Shown here piece after piece: positions 34,011 through 42,616 of a stretch of DNA of 64,000 bases. Source of the stretch: Streptomyces dysideae (GTDB lineage: Bacteria > Actinomycetota > Actinomycetes > Streptomycetales > Streptomycetaceae). Below the pieces are notes generated by a model. That model made no database searches and had not been told where the DNA came from. It saw nothing but the letters and a program-made list of their open reading frames with translations. Made by a program: the position numbers and the translations under genes. Numbering within the stretch: the stretch's first letter is position 1; every line of letters begins with the position of its first letter. The stretch spans positions 39,186 through 103,185 of the forward strand of contig NZ_KQ949112.1 in the NCBI RefSeq assembly GCF_001514305.1, in the 5' to 3' direction.

Positions 34011-34207
34011 CGTCCGCCCCCCAAGTCCCCTGCCGGCCATGGGCGTTCGCCTTCCCCGAAGAGCGGAGTCAAGCACGTGATACCTGAGGATCTTCAGCGA
34101 ACGCGAACAGGATGACCGCCTCCCCCTCCACAACCGCGACTACTGGCAGGTAATGTCGCCCCTCGCCGGACAGCAAGATTCCGGCGGATGAGCGCGAAGG
34201 GGCCCTC

Positions 34208-35239
34208 ATGGCGACGGACATGTCCGCGGAGACGGCAGCGGCCGGGGACCGCTGGGAACGCATGTGGAGCCACCGCGAGCAGCTGCTCAAGGTGGCCCGG
34301 CGCAGGTCGGTGAGCCAGGAGGACGCCGAGGACGCGGTGCACGAGGCGATGCTGCGCGCCGCCGAGCGCCCCGACCTGGACGACGAGCGGCTCGCGGCCT
34401 GGCTGACGACGGTGACGATGCGGCTGTGCGTGGACCGCTACCGGCAGGTCAACCGCGAGGCCGAGGTCCACACCCGCCCTACGCTGCACGCCCCCGGCCC
34501 GGTGCCCGTCGAGGAGGCGGTGTGCGACCGGGCCGAGGCGAGGTGGCTGGCGGTGCGCAGTGGGGAGCTGCCCGCCCGGCAGGCGGAGGCGCTCCGGCTG
34601 AAGTCCGAGGACCTGGACGTCGGCCAGGTCGCCGTGAAGATGGGGCTGAGCTACCGGACCGTCGAGTCCCTGCTGGCCCGCGCCCGCCGGACCCTGCGGA
34701 ACTCACTGGCCGCGACGCTCGGATTCGCGCTGTTCCTGATCGGCTGGGGGCGACCGCGCGGAACCGGCAGGGCCCAGGCCGTAGCGGCGGCATCTACGGC
34801 GGCGACCCTGGCGGTGGCGGGCTTCGTACTGCCGTACGCGCTCGACGGCGACGGCAACGGAACCGCCCCCGCACCCCGCCCGCCGGCGTCGCACGCCCCG
34901 GAGGCGCTACGCCCCGACGGCTCCGGCGACGGATCGGGTGCCCTGCGACCGGGCGAGCCGTCGGCCACGGCACCCGCCCGGGAGACGACCGGGTCGGCCG
35001 ACGACGCTCCACTGCTCCCGTTGTCCGTGCCGCCCCTGCCCGAGGTGCCGGTGACGGCACTGCCGACCGTGGCGGCACCGGAGGTCCCGCAGCTGCCCAG
35101 CGTCCCCTCTCTCCCGCAGGTCACGGACCTACCGGACGTCGAGGACGGGCCCACCACGCCGGAGCTGCCGGTCCGGTCCGCCGTCCCCGCCGTTCCATCC
35201 GCCTCACTGCCCGGCGGCACCCCGGCCGCCCTGCCGTAG
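34208..35239 (+). CDS. ECF-type sigma factor with membrane helix and Pro-rich tail
   Basis: A 343-residue protein. Residues 1-90 form sigma region 2 (WSHREQLLKVARRRSVSQEDAEDAVHEAMLRAAERPDLDDERLAAWLTTVTMRLCVDRYRQ). Residues about 120-160 form region 4 (GELPARQAEALRLKSEDLDVGQVAVKMGLSYRTVESLLARARRTLRNSL). A hydrophobic stretch (AVAAASTAATLAVAGFVLPYAL) around 195-215 and a 120-residue Pro/Leu/Val-rich tail with repeated 'PPLPEVPVTALPTV' units follow. Ordinary ECF factors end after region 4, so the sigma factor is fused to a membrane anchor and extracytoplasmic tail. No anti-sigma gene is adjacent; the tail may replace it. Confidence 0.82.
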   Translation: MATDMSAETAAAGDRWERMWSHREQLLKVARRRSVSQEDAEDAVHEAMLRAAERPDLDDERLAAWLTTVTMRLCVDRYRQVNREAEVHTRPTLHAPGPVPVEEAVCDRAEARWLAVRSGELPARQAEALRLKSEDLDVGQVAVKMGLSYRTVESLLARARRTLRNSLAATLGFALFLIGWGRPRGTGRAQAVAAASTAATLAVAGFVLPYALDGDGNGTAPAPRPPASHAPEALRPDGSGDGSGALRPGEPSATAPARETTGSADDAPLLPLSVPPLPEVPVTALPTVAAPEVPQLPSVPSLPQVTDLPDVEDGPTTPELPVRSAVPAVPSASLPGGTPAALP

Positions 35240-35280
35240 ACGCCCTGAGGGCGCTCGAAGAACCGGGTCCGTAGCGGCGG

Positions 35281-35610
35281 ATGCCGCGCCTCGGCCGGGA
35301 GACGACCGGGCCGGCCGACGACGGTCCGATACTCCCCGTATCCGTGCCGCCCCTACCCGCGGTGCCAGTGACAGCCCTGCCGACCGGGCCGGCCACCAAC
35401 GGAGCGCCGCTCCCACTGTCCGCGCCGGCCCTGCCGGAGATGCCGGTGACGGGACTGCCCACCGTGGCAGTACCGGAGGTCCACCCAGGCCACCCTGACA
35501 CCAGCCACGGCCCCCGGCCGGGAGCTCCCTCAGCTCCCCCGCATCCCCGCACTGCCACGTCGGAAAAAAATCCGCGTCCGCAGCGACGGACCCCCCGCCC
35601 CTCCCCGTAG
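35281..35610 (+). pseudogene. Duplicated Pro-rich sigma-factor tail, detached
   Basis: The frame RETTGPADDGPILPVSVPPLPAVPVTALPTGP, then APALPEMPVTGLPTVAVPEV, matches the C-terminal tail of the sigma factor just upstream (RETTGSADDAPLLPLSVPPLPEVPVTALPTVAAPEV) almost residue for residue. It then drifts into a His/Pro/Arg-rich end. It has no sigma domain, no ribosome-binding site before its ATG, and lies between the sigma gene and the mce operon. It is a tandem duplication of part of the tail, now separated by a stop. Confidence 0.65.
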
Positions 35611-35652
35611 AGCAGATGTCGGAGCTGCTCCACGGGCTGAAGGGTGAACCGG

Positions 35653-36582
35653 ATGGGTGTCGAGATCTGTGTGGAAGGGCTGACCAAGTCCTTCGGTCAC
35701 CAGGTCATCTGGCGGGACGTCTCGCTGACGCTGCCCGCCGGGGAGGTCTCGGTCATGCTCGGCCCCTCGGGCACGGGCAAGTCGGTGTTCCTCAAGACGC
35801 TCGTCGGGCTGCTGAAGCCGGAGCGGGGGTCGGTGAAGGTCGCGGGCCGGGACATCACCAAGCTGCGTGAGCACGAGCTGTACGAGGTGCGGAAGCTCTT
35901 CGGCGTGCTGTTCCAGGACGGCGCGCTGTTCGGCTCGATGAATCTGTACGACAACATCGCCTTCCCGTTGCGCGAGCACACCCGCAAGGCCGAGAGCGAG
36001 ATCCGGCGCATCGTGCTGGAGAAGATGGACCTGGTCGGTCTGATCGGCGCCGAGGAGAAGCTGCCCGGGGAGATCTCGGGCGGGATGCGCAAGCGGGCGG
36101 GGCTGGCACGGGCCCTGGTCCTCGACCCCGAGATCATCCTCTTCGATGAGCCCGACTCCGGCCTCGACCCCGTACGCGTCGCCTACCTCAACCAGCTCAT
36201 CGTCGACCTCAACGCCCAGATCGACGCGACCTTCCTGATCGTCACGCACGACATCGCCTCGGCCCGCCAGGTGCCGGACAACATCGGGCTGCTGTTCCGC
36301 CGTGAGCTGGTCATGTTCGGGCCCCGCGAGCAGCTGCTGACCAGCGAGGAGCCGGTGGTGCGGCAGTTCCTGAACGGCCGGATGCAGGGTCCGATCGGGA
36401 TGGCGGAGGAGAAGGACGCCGGGCAGGTCGAGCAGGAGCTCGCCCAACTCGTCGACAGGGCGCCCGTTCAGGAGCTGACGCCCCGCCTGCTGCCGGGGCC
36501 GGGCATCCCCCGGTCGCCCCGCTGGGAGGCGATCGCGAGGCGCGAAGCCGAGCTGCACCGGAAGAGCGGGGCGAACGCATGA
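35653..36582 (+). CDS. Mce transporter ATP-binding protein (MceG/Mkl/MlaF type)
   Basis: A 309-residue ABC ATPase energising Mce-type lipid import. Walker A is LGPSGTGKSVFLK (residues about 36-48), the signature ISGGMRKRAGLARAL, and Walker B LDPEIILFDEPDSGLDPVR. The C-terminal extension after residue 245 (FLNGRMQGPIGMAEEKDAG...) is typical of Mkl/MlaF. The ATG at 35653 lies about 9 bases after AAGGG, better placed than the GTG at 35644. The gene is first in the mce operon, 4-base coupled to the first permease (ATGA), unlike in mycobacteria where mceG is elsewhere. Confidence 0.92.
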   Translation: MGVEICVEGLTKSFGHQVIWRDVSLTLPAGEVSVMLGPSGTGKSVFLKTLVGLLKPERGSVKVAGRDITKLREHELYEVRKLFGVLFQDGALFGSMNLYDNIAFPLREHTRKAESEIRRIVLEKMDLVGLIGAEEKLPGEISGGMRKRAGLARALVLDPEIILFDEPDSGLDPVRVAYLNQLIVDLNAQIDATFLIVTHDIASARQVPDNIGLLFRRELVMFGPREQLLTSEEPVVRQFLNGRMQGPIGMAEEKDAGQVEQELAQLVDRAPVQELTPRLLPGPGIPRSPRWEAIARREAELHRKSGANA

Positions 36583-37349
36583 GCCTGTCCCCCATCGGAG
36601 CGCTGCGGCACTCCGGGAGCCTGTTCGCCATGGCTCTGGACGTCGTCCGGACCTTCCCCCGACGGCCGTTCCAGGCACGGGAGTTCATCCAGCAGGCCTG
36701 GTTCGTCGCGAGCGTGACCATCCTGCCGACGGCCCTCGTCTCCATCCCCTTCGGGGCGGTCATCGCACTGCAGATCGGCAGCCTGACGCGACAGCTCGGC
36801 GCACAGTCCTTCTCCGGCGCCGCCTCGGTGCTGGCCGTGCTGCGGGAGGCCTCGCCCATCGTCACCGCGCTGCTGATCGCGGGCGCCGGCGGTACGGCGA
36901 TCTGCGCGGACCTCGGGGCGCGGAAGATCCGCGAGGAGATCGACGCCATGCAGGTCCTGGGCATCGACCCCATCCATCGGCTCGTCGTCCCGCGCGTGCT
37001 GGCTTCGATGCTGGTGGCGGTGCTGCTGAACGGCCTGGTGTCGGTGGTCGGCGTCGCCGGCGGCTACTTCTTCAACGTCGTCCTGCAGAACGGCACCCCG
37101 GGCGCCTACCTCGCCTCCTTCACCACGCTCGCCCAGCTGTCCGACCTGTGGGCGGCCGAGGTCAAGGCACTGGTGTTCGGCGCGATCGCCGGGATCGTCG
37201 CCTCGTACAAGGGACTGACCGCGAAGGGCGGGCCGAAGGGCGTGGGCGACGCCGTGAACCAGTCGGTGGTGATCACCTTCATGTTGCTGTTCGTGACGAA
37301 CTTCGTGATGACCGCGGTGTACTTCCAGGTCGTCCCCCAGAGGGGTTAG
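36579..37349 (+). CDS. MlaE/YrbE permease, first copy
   Basis: A 256-residue integral membrane permease of the MlaE family. Hydrophobic segments include FVASVTILPTALVSIPFGAVIAL, VLREASPIVTALLIAGAGGTAIC, VVPRVLASMLVAVLLNGLVSVVGVAGGYFFNVV and SVVITFMLLFVTNFVMTAVYFQ. The cytoplasmic loop ADLGARKIREEIDAMQVLGIDPIHRLVVPR is the EExDAMxxMGxxP coupling signature that contacts the ATPase. ATG at 36579 overlaps the ATPase stop. It pairs with the second permease as a heterodimer. Confidence 0.93.
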   Translation: MSLSPIGALRHSGSLFAMALDVVRTFPRRPFQAREFIQQAWFVASVTILPTALVSIPFGAVIALQIGSLTRQLGAQSFSGAASVLAVLREASPIVTALLIAGAGGTAICADLGARKIREEIDAMQVLGIDPIHRLVVPRVLASMLVAVLLNGLVSVVGVAGGYFFNVVLQNGTPGAYLASFTTLAQLSDLWAAEVKALVFGAIAGIVASYKGLTAKGGPKGVGDAVNQSVVITFMLLFVTNFVMTAVYFQVVPQRG

Positions 37350-37352
37350 CCG

Positions 37353-38168
37353 ATGCGACTGCTCGAAAGACCCCTGCGCTCCCTCGAAGCGCTCGGCACC
37401 CAACTCGCCTTCTACGGCCGCTCGTTGGCCTGGACGCCCCGCACTCTGCGCCGCTACAAGAAGGAGATCCTGCGGCTGCTCGCCGAGGTGAGCTTCGGCC
37501 GCGGCGCGCTCGCCGTCGTCGGCGGCACGGTCGGTGTGATCGCCTTCCTGTCCTTCTTCACCGGCACCGAGGTCGGCCTCCAGGGCTACGCCGCGCTCAA
37601 CCAGCTCGGCACCTCCAACTTCGTGGCGTTCCTGTCGGCGTACTTCAACACCCGTGAGATCGCCCCGCTGGTGGCCGGGCTCGCGCTGTCCGCGACCGTC
37701 GGCGCCGGGTTCACGGCGCAGCTCGGCGCGATGCGGATCAGCGAGGAGACCGACGCCCTCGAGGTCATGGGCGTGCCCTCGCTGCCGTTCCTGGTGACGA
37801 CGAGGATGATCGCGGGTTTCGTCGCCGTCGTCCCTCTGTACGTGGTCGGGCTGCTGTCCTCCTACCTCGCCGCCCGCACCATCACCACCGGCTACTACGG
37901 GCAGTCCGCGGGCACCTACGACCACTACTTCGCGCAGTACCTGCCGCCGGTCGACGTGCTGTGGTCGTTCGGCAAGGTGCTCGTCTTCGCCGTGCTGATC
38001 ATCCTGGTGCACTGCTTCTACGGCTACTACGCGAGCGGCGGCCCGGCAGGCGTCGGCGTCGCGGTGGGGCGCGCGGTGCGGACCTCGATCGTGGCGATCA
38101 ACGTCCTCGACTTCTTTCTGTCGCTCGCGATCTGGGGCGCCAACACGACCGTACGGATAGCGGGGTGA
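37353..38168 (+). CDS. MlaE/YrbE permease, second copy
   Basis: A 271-residue permease starting three bases after the previous stop. It carries ALAVVGGTVGVIAFLSFFTG, IAPLVAGLALSATVGAGFTAQLGA, the coupling loop MRISEETDALEVMGVPSLPFLVTTRM, and GFVAVVPLYVVGLLSSYLAA. The C-terminal segment GPAGVGVAVGRAVRTSIVAINVLDFFLSLAIWG matches YrbEB proteins. The stop TGA overlaps the GTG start of the first mce gene, so the membrane and Mce components are made in sequence. Confidence 0.93.
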   Translation: MRLLERPLRSLEALGTQLAFYGRSLAWTPRTLRRYKKEILRLLAEVSFGRGALAVVGGTVGVIAFLSFFTGTEVGLQGYAALNQLGTSNFVAFLSAYFNTREIAPLVAGLALSATVGAGFTAQLGAMRISEETDALEVMGVPSLPFLVTTRMIAGFVAVVPLYVVGLLSSYLAARTITTGYYGQSAGTYDHYFAQYLPPVDVLWSFGKVLVFAVLIILVHCFYGYYASGGPAGVGVAVGRAVRTSIVAINVLDFFLSLAIWGANTTVRIAG

Positions 38169-39409
38169 GCCGGGTGAGAGTGCTGAGACTGCGGTTGTAC
38201 GGCGTCGTCTTCATCGCCGTGCTCGCGCTGCTGCTGTCCCTGTCCGTCGCCGTCTACCGGCAGGTGTTCACGCCGGTCGTACGGATCACGCTGGAGGCCG
38301 GCAGCCTCGGCAACCAGCTCGATCCACGGGCCGACGTCAAGCTGCGCGGGCTGCTGGTCGGCGAGGTGCGTGAGGTGCGCGCCGACGGGACGAAGGCGAC
38401 GCTCGACATCGCGCTCAAGCCGGAGCACGTGGCGTACATCCCCTCCGACGTGCACGCCCGCCTGCTGCCCAAGACCCTGTTCGGCGAGAAGTACGTCGAC
38501 CTGGTCCCGCCGGCGCACTCTTCGGCTCGGCCCATACGCGCCGGGGACGTCATCACCCAGGACCGCACCCGCGTCGGCATCGAGCTCCAGCAGCTGATGA
38601 ACGACCTGCTGCCGCTGCTGCGCACCGTCCAGCCCGGCAAGCTCAACGCCACGCTCTCCGCGTTCGCCACCGCCCTCGAAGGGCGCGGCGACCGGATCGG
38701 CGACAACCTCACGCGCCTGGAGGCCTATCTGCGCCGGCTCAATCCGCATCTGCCGTCCCTCAAGGAGGACATCGCCCGCTTCGCCGACGTCGCCGAGGTG
38801 TACGGCGACGCGGCGCCCGACCTGCTGGAGATCCTGCGCAACACCGTCACCACCAGCCGCACGATCGTCGAGCGGAAGGAACAGCTCGCGGCGGCGCTCA
38901 CCTCGACGGCGACCGTCGCGGGCACCGCGGAGGACTTCCTCGACGTGAACGGCGACCGGCTGATCACCCTCGGCCGGGTCTCCCGCCCCACGCTGGACCT
39001 CTTCGCCCGCTACTCGCCCGAGTACCCGTGCCTCTTCGCCGGTCTGGTCCGGCAGGAGAAGGCGTCCGAGGCGGCGTTCCGGGGCGGCAAGATGCACATC
39101 ACGCTCGAAGTGGTACGCCAGCAGGGGGCGTACGAGCCCGGTGAGGAACCCCGCTACCGGGAGCGGTCGGGGCCCAACTGCCGTGCCCTGCCGAACCCGC
39201 CGGTGCCGGCACCCGGCGCTCACCTCAACGACGGTTCGAAGAACGGGAGTTCGTCCGGTTCGTCCGGCGTCTCCGCCACCCGGGCCGAGCAGCGCGCCGT
39301 CGGTTCGCTGGTGGCGCCCGTCCTCGGTGTGCCCGCCGACGAGGTGCCGCCGGTCGCGACCCTGCTGTTCGGGCCGATGGCGCGCGGGACGGCGGTGAGC
39401 GTCGCATGA
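38165..39409 (+). CDS. Mce family protein, first (MceA position)
   Basis: A 414-residue protein with an N-terminal uncleaved membrane helix (LYGVVFIAVLALLLSLSVAVYRQVF). The MlaD/Mce domain follows (residues about 35-115: VRITLEAGSLGNQLDPRADVKLRGLLVGEVREVRADG), then the helical Cholesterol_uptake-type region rich in heptads (LSAFATALEGRGDRIGDNLTRLEAYLRRLNPHLPSL). A low-complexity Ser/Gly C-terminus is present. The GTG at 38165 overlaps the permease stop; a second GTG three codons later is possible. It is the first of six Mce proteins thought to form a periplasm-spanning lipid tunnel. Confidence 0.9.
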   Translation: MSRVRVLRLRLYGVVFIAVLALLLSLSVAVYRQVFTPVVRITLEAGSLGNQLDPRADVKLRGLLVGEVREVRADGTKATLDIALKPEHVAYIPSDVHARLLPKTLFGEKYVDLVPPAHSSARPIRAGDVITQDRTRVGIELQQLMNDLLPLLRTVQPGKLNATLSAFATALEGRGDRIGDNLTRLEAYLRRLNPHLPSLKEDIARFADVAEVYGDAAPDLLEILRNTVTTSRTIVERKEQLAAALTSTATVAGTAEDFLDVNGDRLITLGRVSRPTLDLFARYSPEYPCLFAGLVRQEKASEAAFRGGKMHITLEVVRQQGAYEPGEEPRYRERSGPNCRALPNPPVPAPGAHLNDGSKNGSSSGSSGVSATRAEQRAVGSLVAPVLGVPADEVPPVATLLFGPMARGTAVSVA

Positions 39410-40443
39410 GGACCGCAGGAGCCCGGCAGACCGCCGCCCCGCTGATCAAGTTCAGTCTCTTCGCGCTGGTGACGATCCTGGCGACGGCCCTGCTCGCCGC
39501 CACCATCGTCAACATCTCCTTCACTCCCGAGCGCACCTACCGCGCCGTGTTCAGCGACGTCACCGGGCTGGAGGAGGGCGACGACATCCGGGTCGCCGGG
39601 GTGCGGGTCGGCGAGGTCGAGGGCATCCGGATCAAGGACCGGACCCTGGCCGAGATCACCTTCACGGTGAGCGCGGAGCGGCCGCTGCTCACCGGCACCG
39701 GCGCGGTCATCCGCTACCGCAACCTCGTCGGGCAGCGGTACGTCGCGCTCACCGAGGGCACGGGCGACGGCACCCGGATGCGGCCCGGCGCCACCATCCC
39801 GCTGTCCCGCACCCAGCCGGCCCTTGACCTCAACGCGCTGCTGAACGGCTTCAAACCGCTGTTCGCCGCGCTCAGCCCCAAGGACGTCAACCAGTTGGCC
39901 ACCGAGATCATCAAGACGCTCCAGGGCGAGGGCGGCACCGTCAACAGCCTGCTCGCGCACACGGCGTCGCTCACCACGACGCTGGCCGGGCGGGATCAGC
40001 TGATCGGCTCGGTGATCGACAACCTCAACACCGTGCTGGAGACCCTCGATCAGCGCGGTGGCCGCTTCTCCGGGCTGCTCAAGCAGCTGCGCCAGGTGAT
40101 CTCGGGGCTGTCCGCCGACCGCAAGCCCATCGGGGAGTCGCTGGTGAGCATCGGCGATCTGACGGAGGCCACCTCGGGGCTGCTGACGGACGCCCGTCCG
40201 CCGCTGAAGGACGACATCGCCGAGCTGACCGAGCTCACCGGAACGCTGAACGACAACGAGGAGACCGTGGAGGGCGTGCTGAAGAGGCTGCCGAACAAGC
40301 TCAACGAGCTGACGGGGACGGCGTCCTACGGCTCGTGGTTCAACTTCTACCTCTGCGACTTCGACGGCCGGATCGTGCTGCCGAAGACGAAGCAGGTGCT
40401 CACTCCCGAGCTGCACGTGGCGAGGGCGAGGTGCGGCGCATGA
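39406..40443 (+). CDS. Mce family protein, second (MceB position)
   Basis: A 345-residue protein. A membrane helix FSLFALVTILATALLAATIVNI is followed by the Mce domain YRAVFSDVTGLEEGDDIRVAGVRVGEVEGIRI and IRYRNLVGQRYVAL. A long helical region follows with regularly spaced hydrophobics (LLNGFKPLFAALSPKDVNQLATEIIKTLQGEGGTVNSLL, GLLKQLRQVISGL). The C-terminal WFNFYLCDFDGRIV has the single Cys that is common in MceB-type proteins. ATG at 39406 overlaps the previous stop. Confidence 0.9.
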   Translation: MRTAGARQTAAPLIKFSLFALVTILATALLAATIVNISFTPERTYRAVFSDVTGLEEGDDIRVAGVRVGEVEGIRIKDRTLAEITFTVSAERPLLTGTGAVIRYRNLVGQRYVALTEGTGDGTRMRPGATIPLSRTQPALDLNALLNGFKPLFAALSPKDVNQLATEIIKTLQGEGGTVNSLLAHTASLTTTLAGRDQLIGSVIDNLNTVLETLDQRGGRFSGLLKQLRQVISGLSADRKPIGESLVSIGDLTEATSGLLTDARPPLKDDIAELTELTGTLNDNEETVEGVLKRLPNKLNELTGTASYGSWFNFYLCDFDGRIVLPKTKQVLTPELHVARARCGA

Positions 40444-41492
40444 TACGGCTCCCCCGCCTGCGGATCCGCCGCCCACGCCTGGGCCCCTTCCGGGTGGGGG
40501 CACCTCCCATGCCTTTCGGGCAGTGGGGGAGCAACCCCGTCGTCATCGGCGCCGTCGGCCTCACCACCCTGGCGCTGCTGACGGTGGCCGCGTTCAACGC
40601 CGACAGCCTGCCGGTGATCGGCGGCGGCGACACGTACAGCGCGGCCTTCTCGGAGGCGGGCGGACTGAAGCCCGGCGACGAGGTGCGGATCGCCGGGGTC
40701 AAGGTCGGCAAGGTCGAGGACGTCGACCTCGACGGCGACCACGTCAAGGTCACCTTCAAGATCAAGGGCGAGCCCGGGTTCGGCACCGACACCGGCGCGT
40801 CGATCCGAGTCAAGACGGTCCTCGGTGCGAAGTACCTCGCCCTGCACCCCAAGGGGCGGGGGCAGTTGAGGCCCGGCAGTGAGATCCCGCTCGGGCGGAC
40901 GGTTCCGGCGTACGACGTCGTGCAGGCGTTCAGCGATCTGACGACCACGTCGGAGGAGGTCGACACCGACCGGCTGGCGACGGCGCTGGACACCATCTCC
41001 ACCACCTTCGAGGACTCCCCCGCCGAGGTACGGGCGTCCATCAAGGGCCTGTCGAGGATCTCCCGGACGGTCGCCTCACGCGACAAGGCACTGCGGGAGC
41101 TGCTCGACCACGCCAACGGCGTCACGGGCGTGCTGGCGGAGCGTTCCTCGGACTTCACCGCGCTGGTCAAGGACGGCGACGCGCTGTTCAAGGAGATCAG
41201 CAAGCGGCGCGAGGCGATCCACAAGCTGCTGAAGGGCTCCGCCGCGCTCGGCATCGAGCTCTCCGGCCTGGTCGAGGACAACGAGAAGGAGATCGGGCCC
41301 GCGCTCAAGAGCCTCAACCGCGTGGTGGACATGCTCGAACGGAATCAGGCGAGCCTCGACCGGAGTGTGCGGCTGCTCGCGCCCTATGTCCGGGTCTTCA
41401 CCAACACCCTCGGCAACGGGCGCTGGTTCGACTCCTACGTCCAGAACATGGTCGCCGCTCCGGTGGTGCCGCGCACGGGAGGCGGACAGTGA
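40440..41492 (+). CDS. Mce family protein, third (MceC position), containing an inserted repeat
   Basis: A 350-residue protein from ATG at 40440, which overlaps the previous stop. Its cytoplasmic N-terminus is longer than that of its neighbours (about 30 residues, MIRLPRLRIRRPRLGPFRVGAPPMPFGQWGSNP). The part GAPPMPFGQWGS is encoded by the hairpin repeat at 40495-40531. After the helix VVIGAVGLTTLALLTVAAFN come the Mce domain YSAAFSEAGGLKPGDEVRIAGVKVGKVEDVDLDG, IRVKTVLGAKYLAL, a helical region, and a C-terminus ending in WFDSYVQNMV. Apart from the insert it looks intact and in frame. Confidence 0.9.
   Translation: MIRLPRLRIRRPRLGPFRVGAPPMPFGQWGSNPVVIGAVGLTTLALLTVAAFNADSLPVIGGGDTYSAAFSEAGGLKPGDEVRIAGVKVGKVEDVDLDGDHVKVTFKIKGEPGFGTDTGASIRVKTVLGAKYLALHPKGRGQLRPGSEIPLGRTVPAYDVVQAFSDLTTTSEEVDTDRLATALDTISTTFEDSPAEVRASIKGLSRISRTVASRDKALRELLDHANGVTGVLAERSSDFTALVKDGDALFKEISKRREAIHKLLKGSAALGIELSGLVEDNEKEIGPALKSLNRVVDMLERNQASLDRSVRLLAPYVRVFTNTLGNGRWFDSYVQNMVAAPVVPRTGGGQ
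40495..40531 (+). repeat. Small hairpin repeat (copy 2) inside the mceC coding sequence
   Basis: TGGGGGCACCTCCC, inner stem TGCC-tttcg-GGCA, then GTGGGGGAG. The outer boxes are the same as in the intergenic copy at 25590, while the inner arms differ but can still pair. Here the element has been taken up in frame, encoding about 12 residues of the N-terminal cytoplasmic tail. Confidence 0.65.
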
Positions 41493-42616
41493 TCAAGCGT
41501 TTCAAGCGGCCTCTGGCCCTGCTCACGGCACTGGCCGTCGTCGCCGTCGTCGCATCCGTGCTCTGGCCGGGGCCCGACAAGGTCCAGGTGACCGCCTACT
41601 TCCCGCGCACGGTCGGCATCTACCCCGGCTCGGACGTCCGTGTCCTCGGCGTCCGGATCGGCGAGGTCAGGGGGATCACGCCGGAGGGCGGCCGGGTGCG
41701 GGTCGAGCTGGAGTACGACGCGGGCCGCAGGGTACCGGCGGACGCGCAGGCCGCGATCATCAACTCCTCGGTGGTCAGCGACCGTTACGTGCAGCTGCTG
41801 CCGGTGTACCGGACGGGTCCGGCGATGCGGGACGGGGACGTCATCCCCGAGGCGCGGACGGCCGTACCGGTCGAGCTGGACCGGGTCTTCGACAGCCTGC
41901 ACACCACGGCCGAGGCCCTCGGCCCCGACGGCGCCAACAAGGACGGCTCGCTGTCGCGGCTGCTCGGGGTGAGCGCCGACAACCTCGACGGCCAGGGCGA
42001 GCAGCTCAACCAGACGGTCGAGGACCTCTCGGCGGCGGTCAGCACGCTGTCCGACGGCCGCACCGACCTGTTCGGCACGGTCCGGAACCTTCAGGTGTTC
42101 ACGGCGGCGCTGGCCGCCGACGACAAGAGCGTGCGGTCGTTCAACACCAGCCTCGCCGAGGTCGCCGAGCAGCTCGCGGGCGAACGCAAGGACCTCGCGG
42201 CCGCGCTGAAGAACCTGGGGACGGCGCTGGGCGACGTGTCCGCCTTCGTGAAGAACAACAAGAAGTCGCTGACCTCGAACGTGAAAGGCCTGAGCAAGGT
42301 GACCAAGGTGCTCGTCACCCAACGGGCCGCGCTGGAGGAGCTGTTGGAGGTCGCGCCCACGGGCATGTCGAACCTGAACAACGCCTACAACCCGTCCGCG
42401 GGCACCCTCGACACCCGCAACAACCCCAACCAGCCGCAGGATCCGGCGTCGCTGCTGTGTTCCATGCTGCGGACGACCGGCGACGAGGGCGGCAAGAACC
42501 CCGACTGCCAGGAGCTGAGGGAACTCTTCGACTCCCTGCCCGAGGTGCCGCGGGGCCCGGCCGTCACCGGCACGGTGGACCGGACCCTCGGCGGCATCCT
42601 GGGGGCGAGCGCATGA
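41489..42616 (+). CDS. Mce family protein, fourth (MceD position)
   Basis: A 375-residue protein starting with GTG at 41489, overlapping the previous stop. Its N-terminal helix is LALLTALAVVAVVASVLWPG. The Mce domain is VQVTAYFPRTVGIYPGSDVRVLGVRIGEVRGITPEGGRV with IINSSVVSDRYVQLLP. A coiled helical region follows (LNQTVEDLSAAVSTLSDGRTDLFGTVRNLQVFTAALAADDKSVRSFN, SLTSNVKGLSKVTKVLVTQRAALEEL). The C-terminus has two Cys (SLLCSML, NPDCQEL), consistent with a disulfide outside the membrane. Confidence 0.9.
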   Translation: MIKRFKRPLALLTALAVVAVVASVLWPGPDKVQVTAYFPRTVGIYPGSDVRVLGVRIGEVRGITPEGGRVRVELEYDAGRRVPADAQAAIINSSVVSDRYVQLLPVYRTGPAMRDGDVIPEARTAVPVELDRVFDSLHTTAEALGPDGANKDGSLSRLLGVSADNLDGQGEQLNQTVEDLSAAVSTLSDGRTDLFGTVRNLQVFTAALAADDKSVRSFNTSLAEVAEQLAGERKDLAAALKNLGTALGDVSAFVKNNKKSLTSNVKGLSKVTKVLVTQRAALEELLEVAPTGMSNLNNAYNPSAGTLDTRNNPNQPQDPASLLCSMLRTTGDEGGKNPDCQELRELFDSLPEVPRGPAVTGTVDRTLGGILGASA

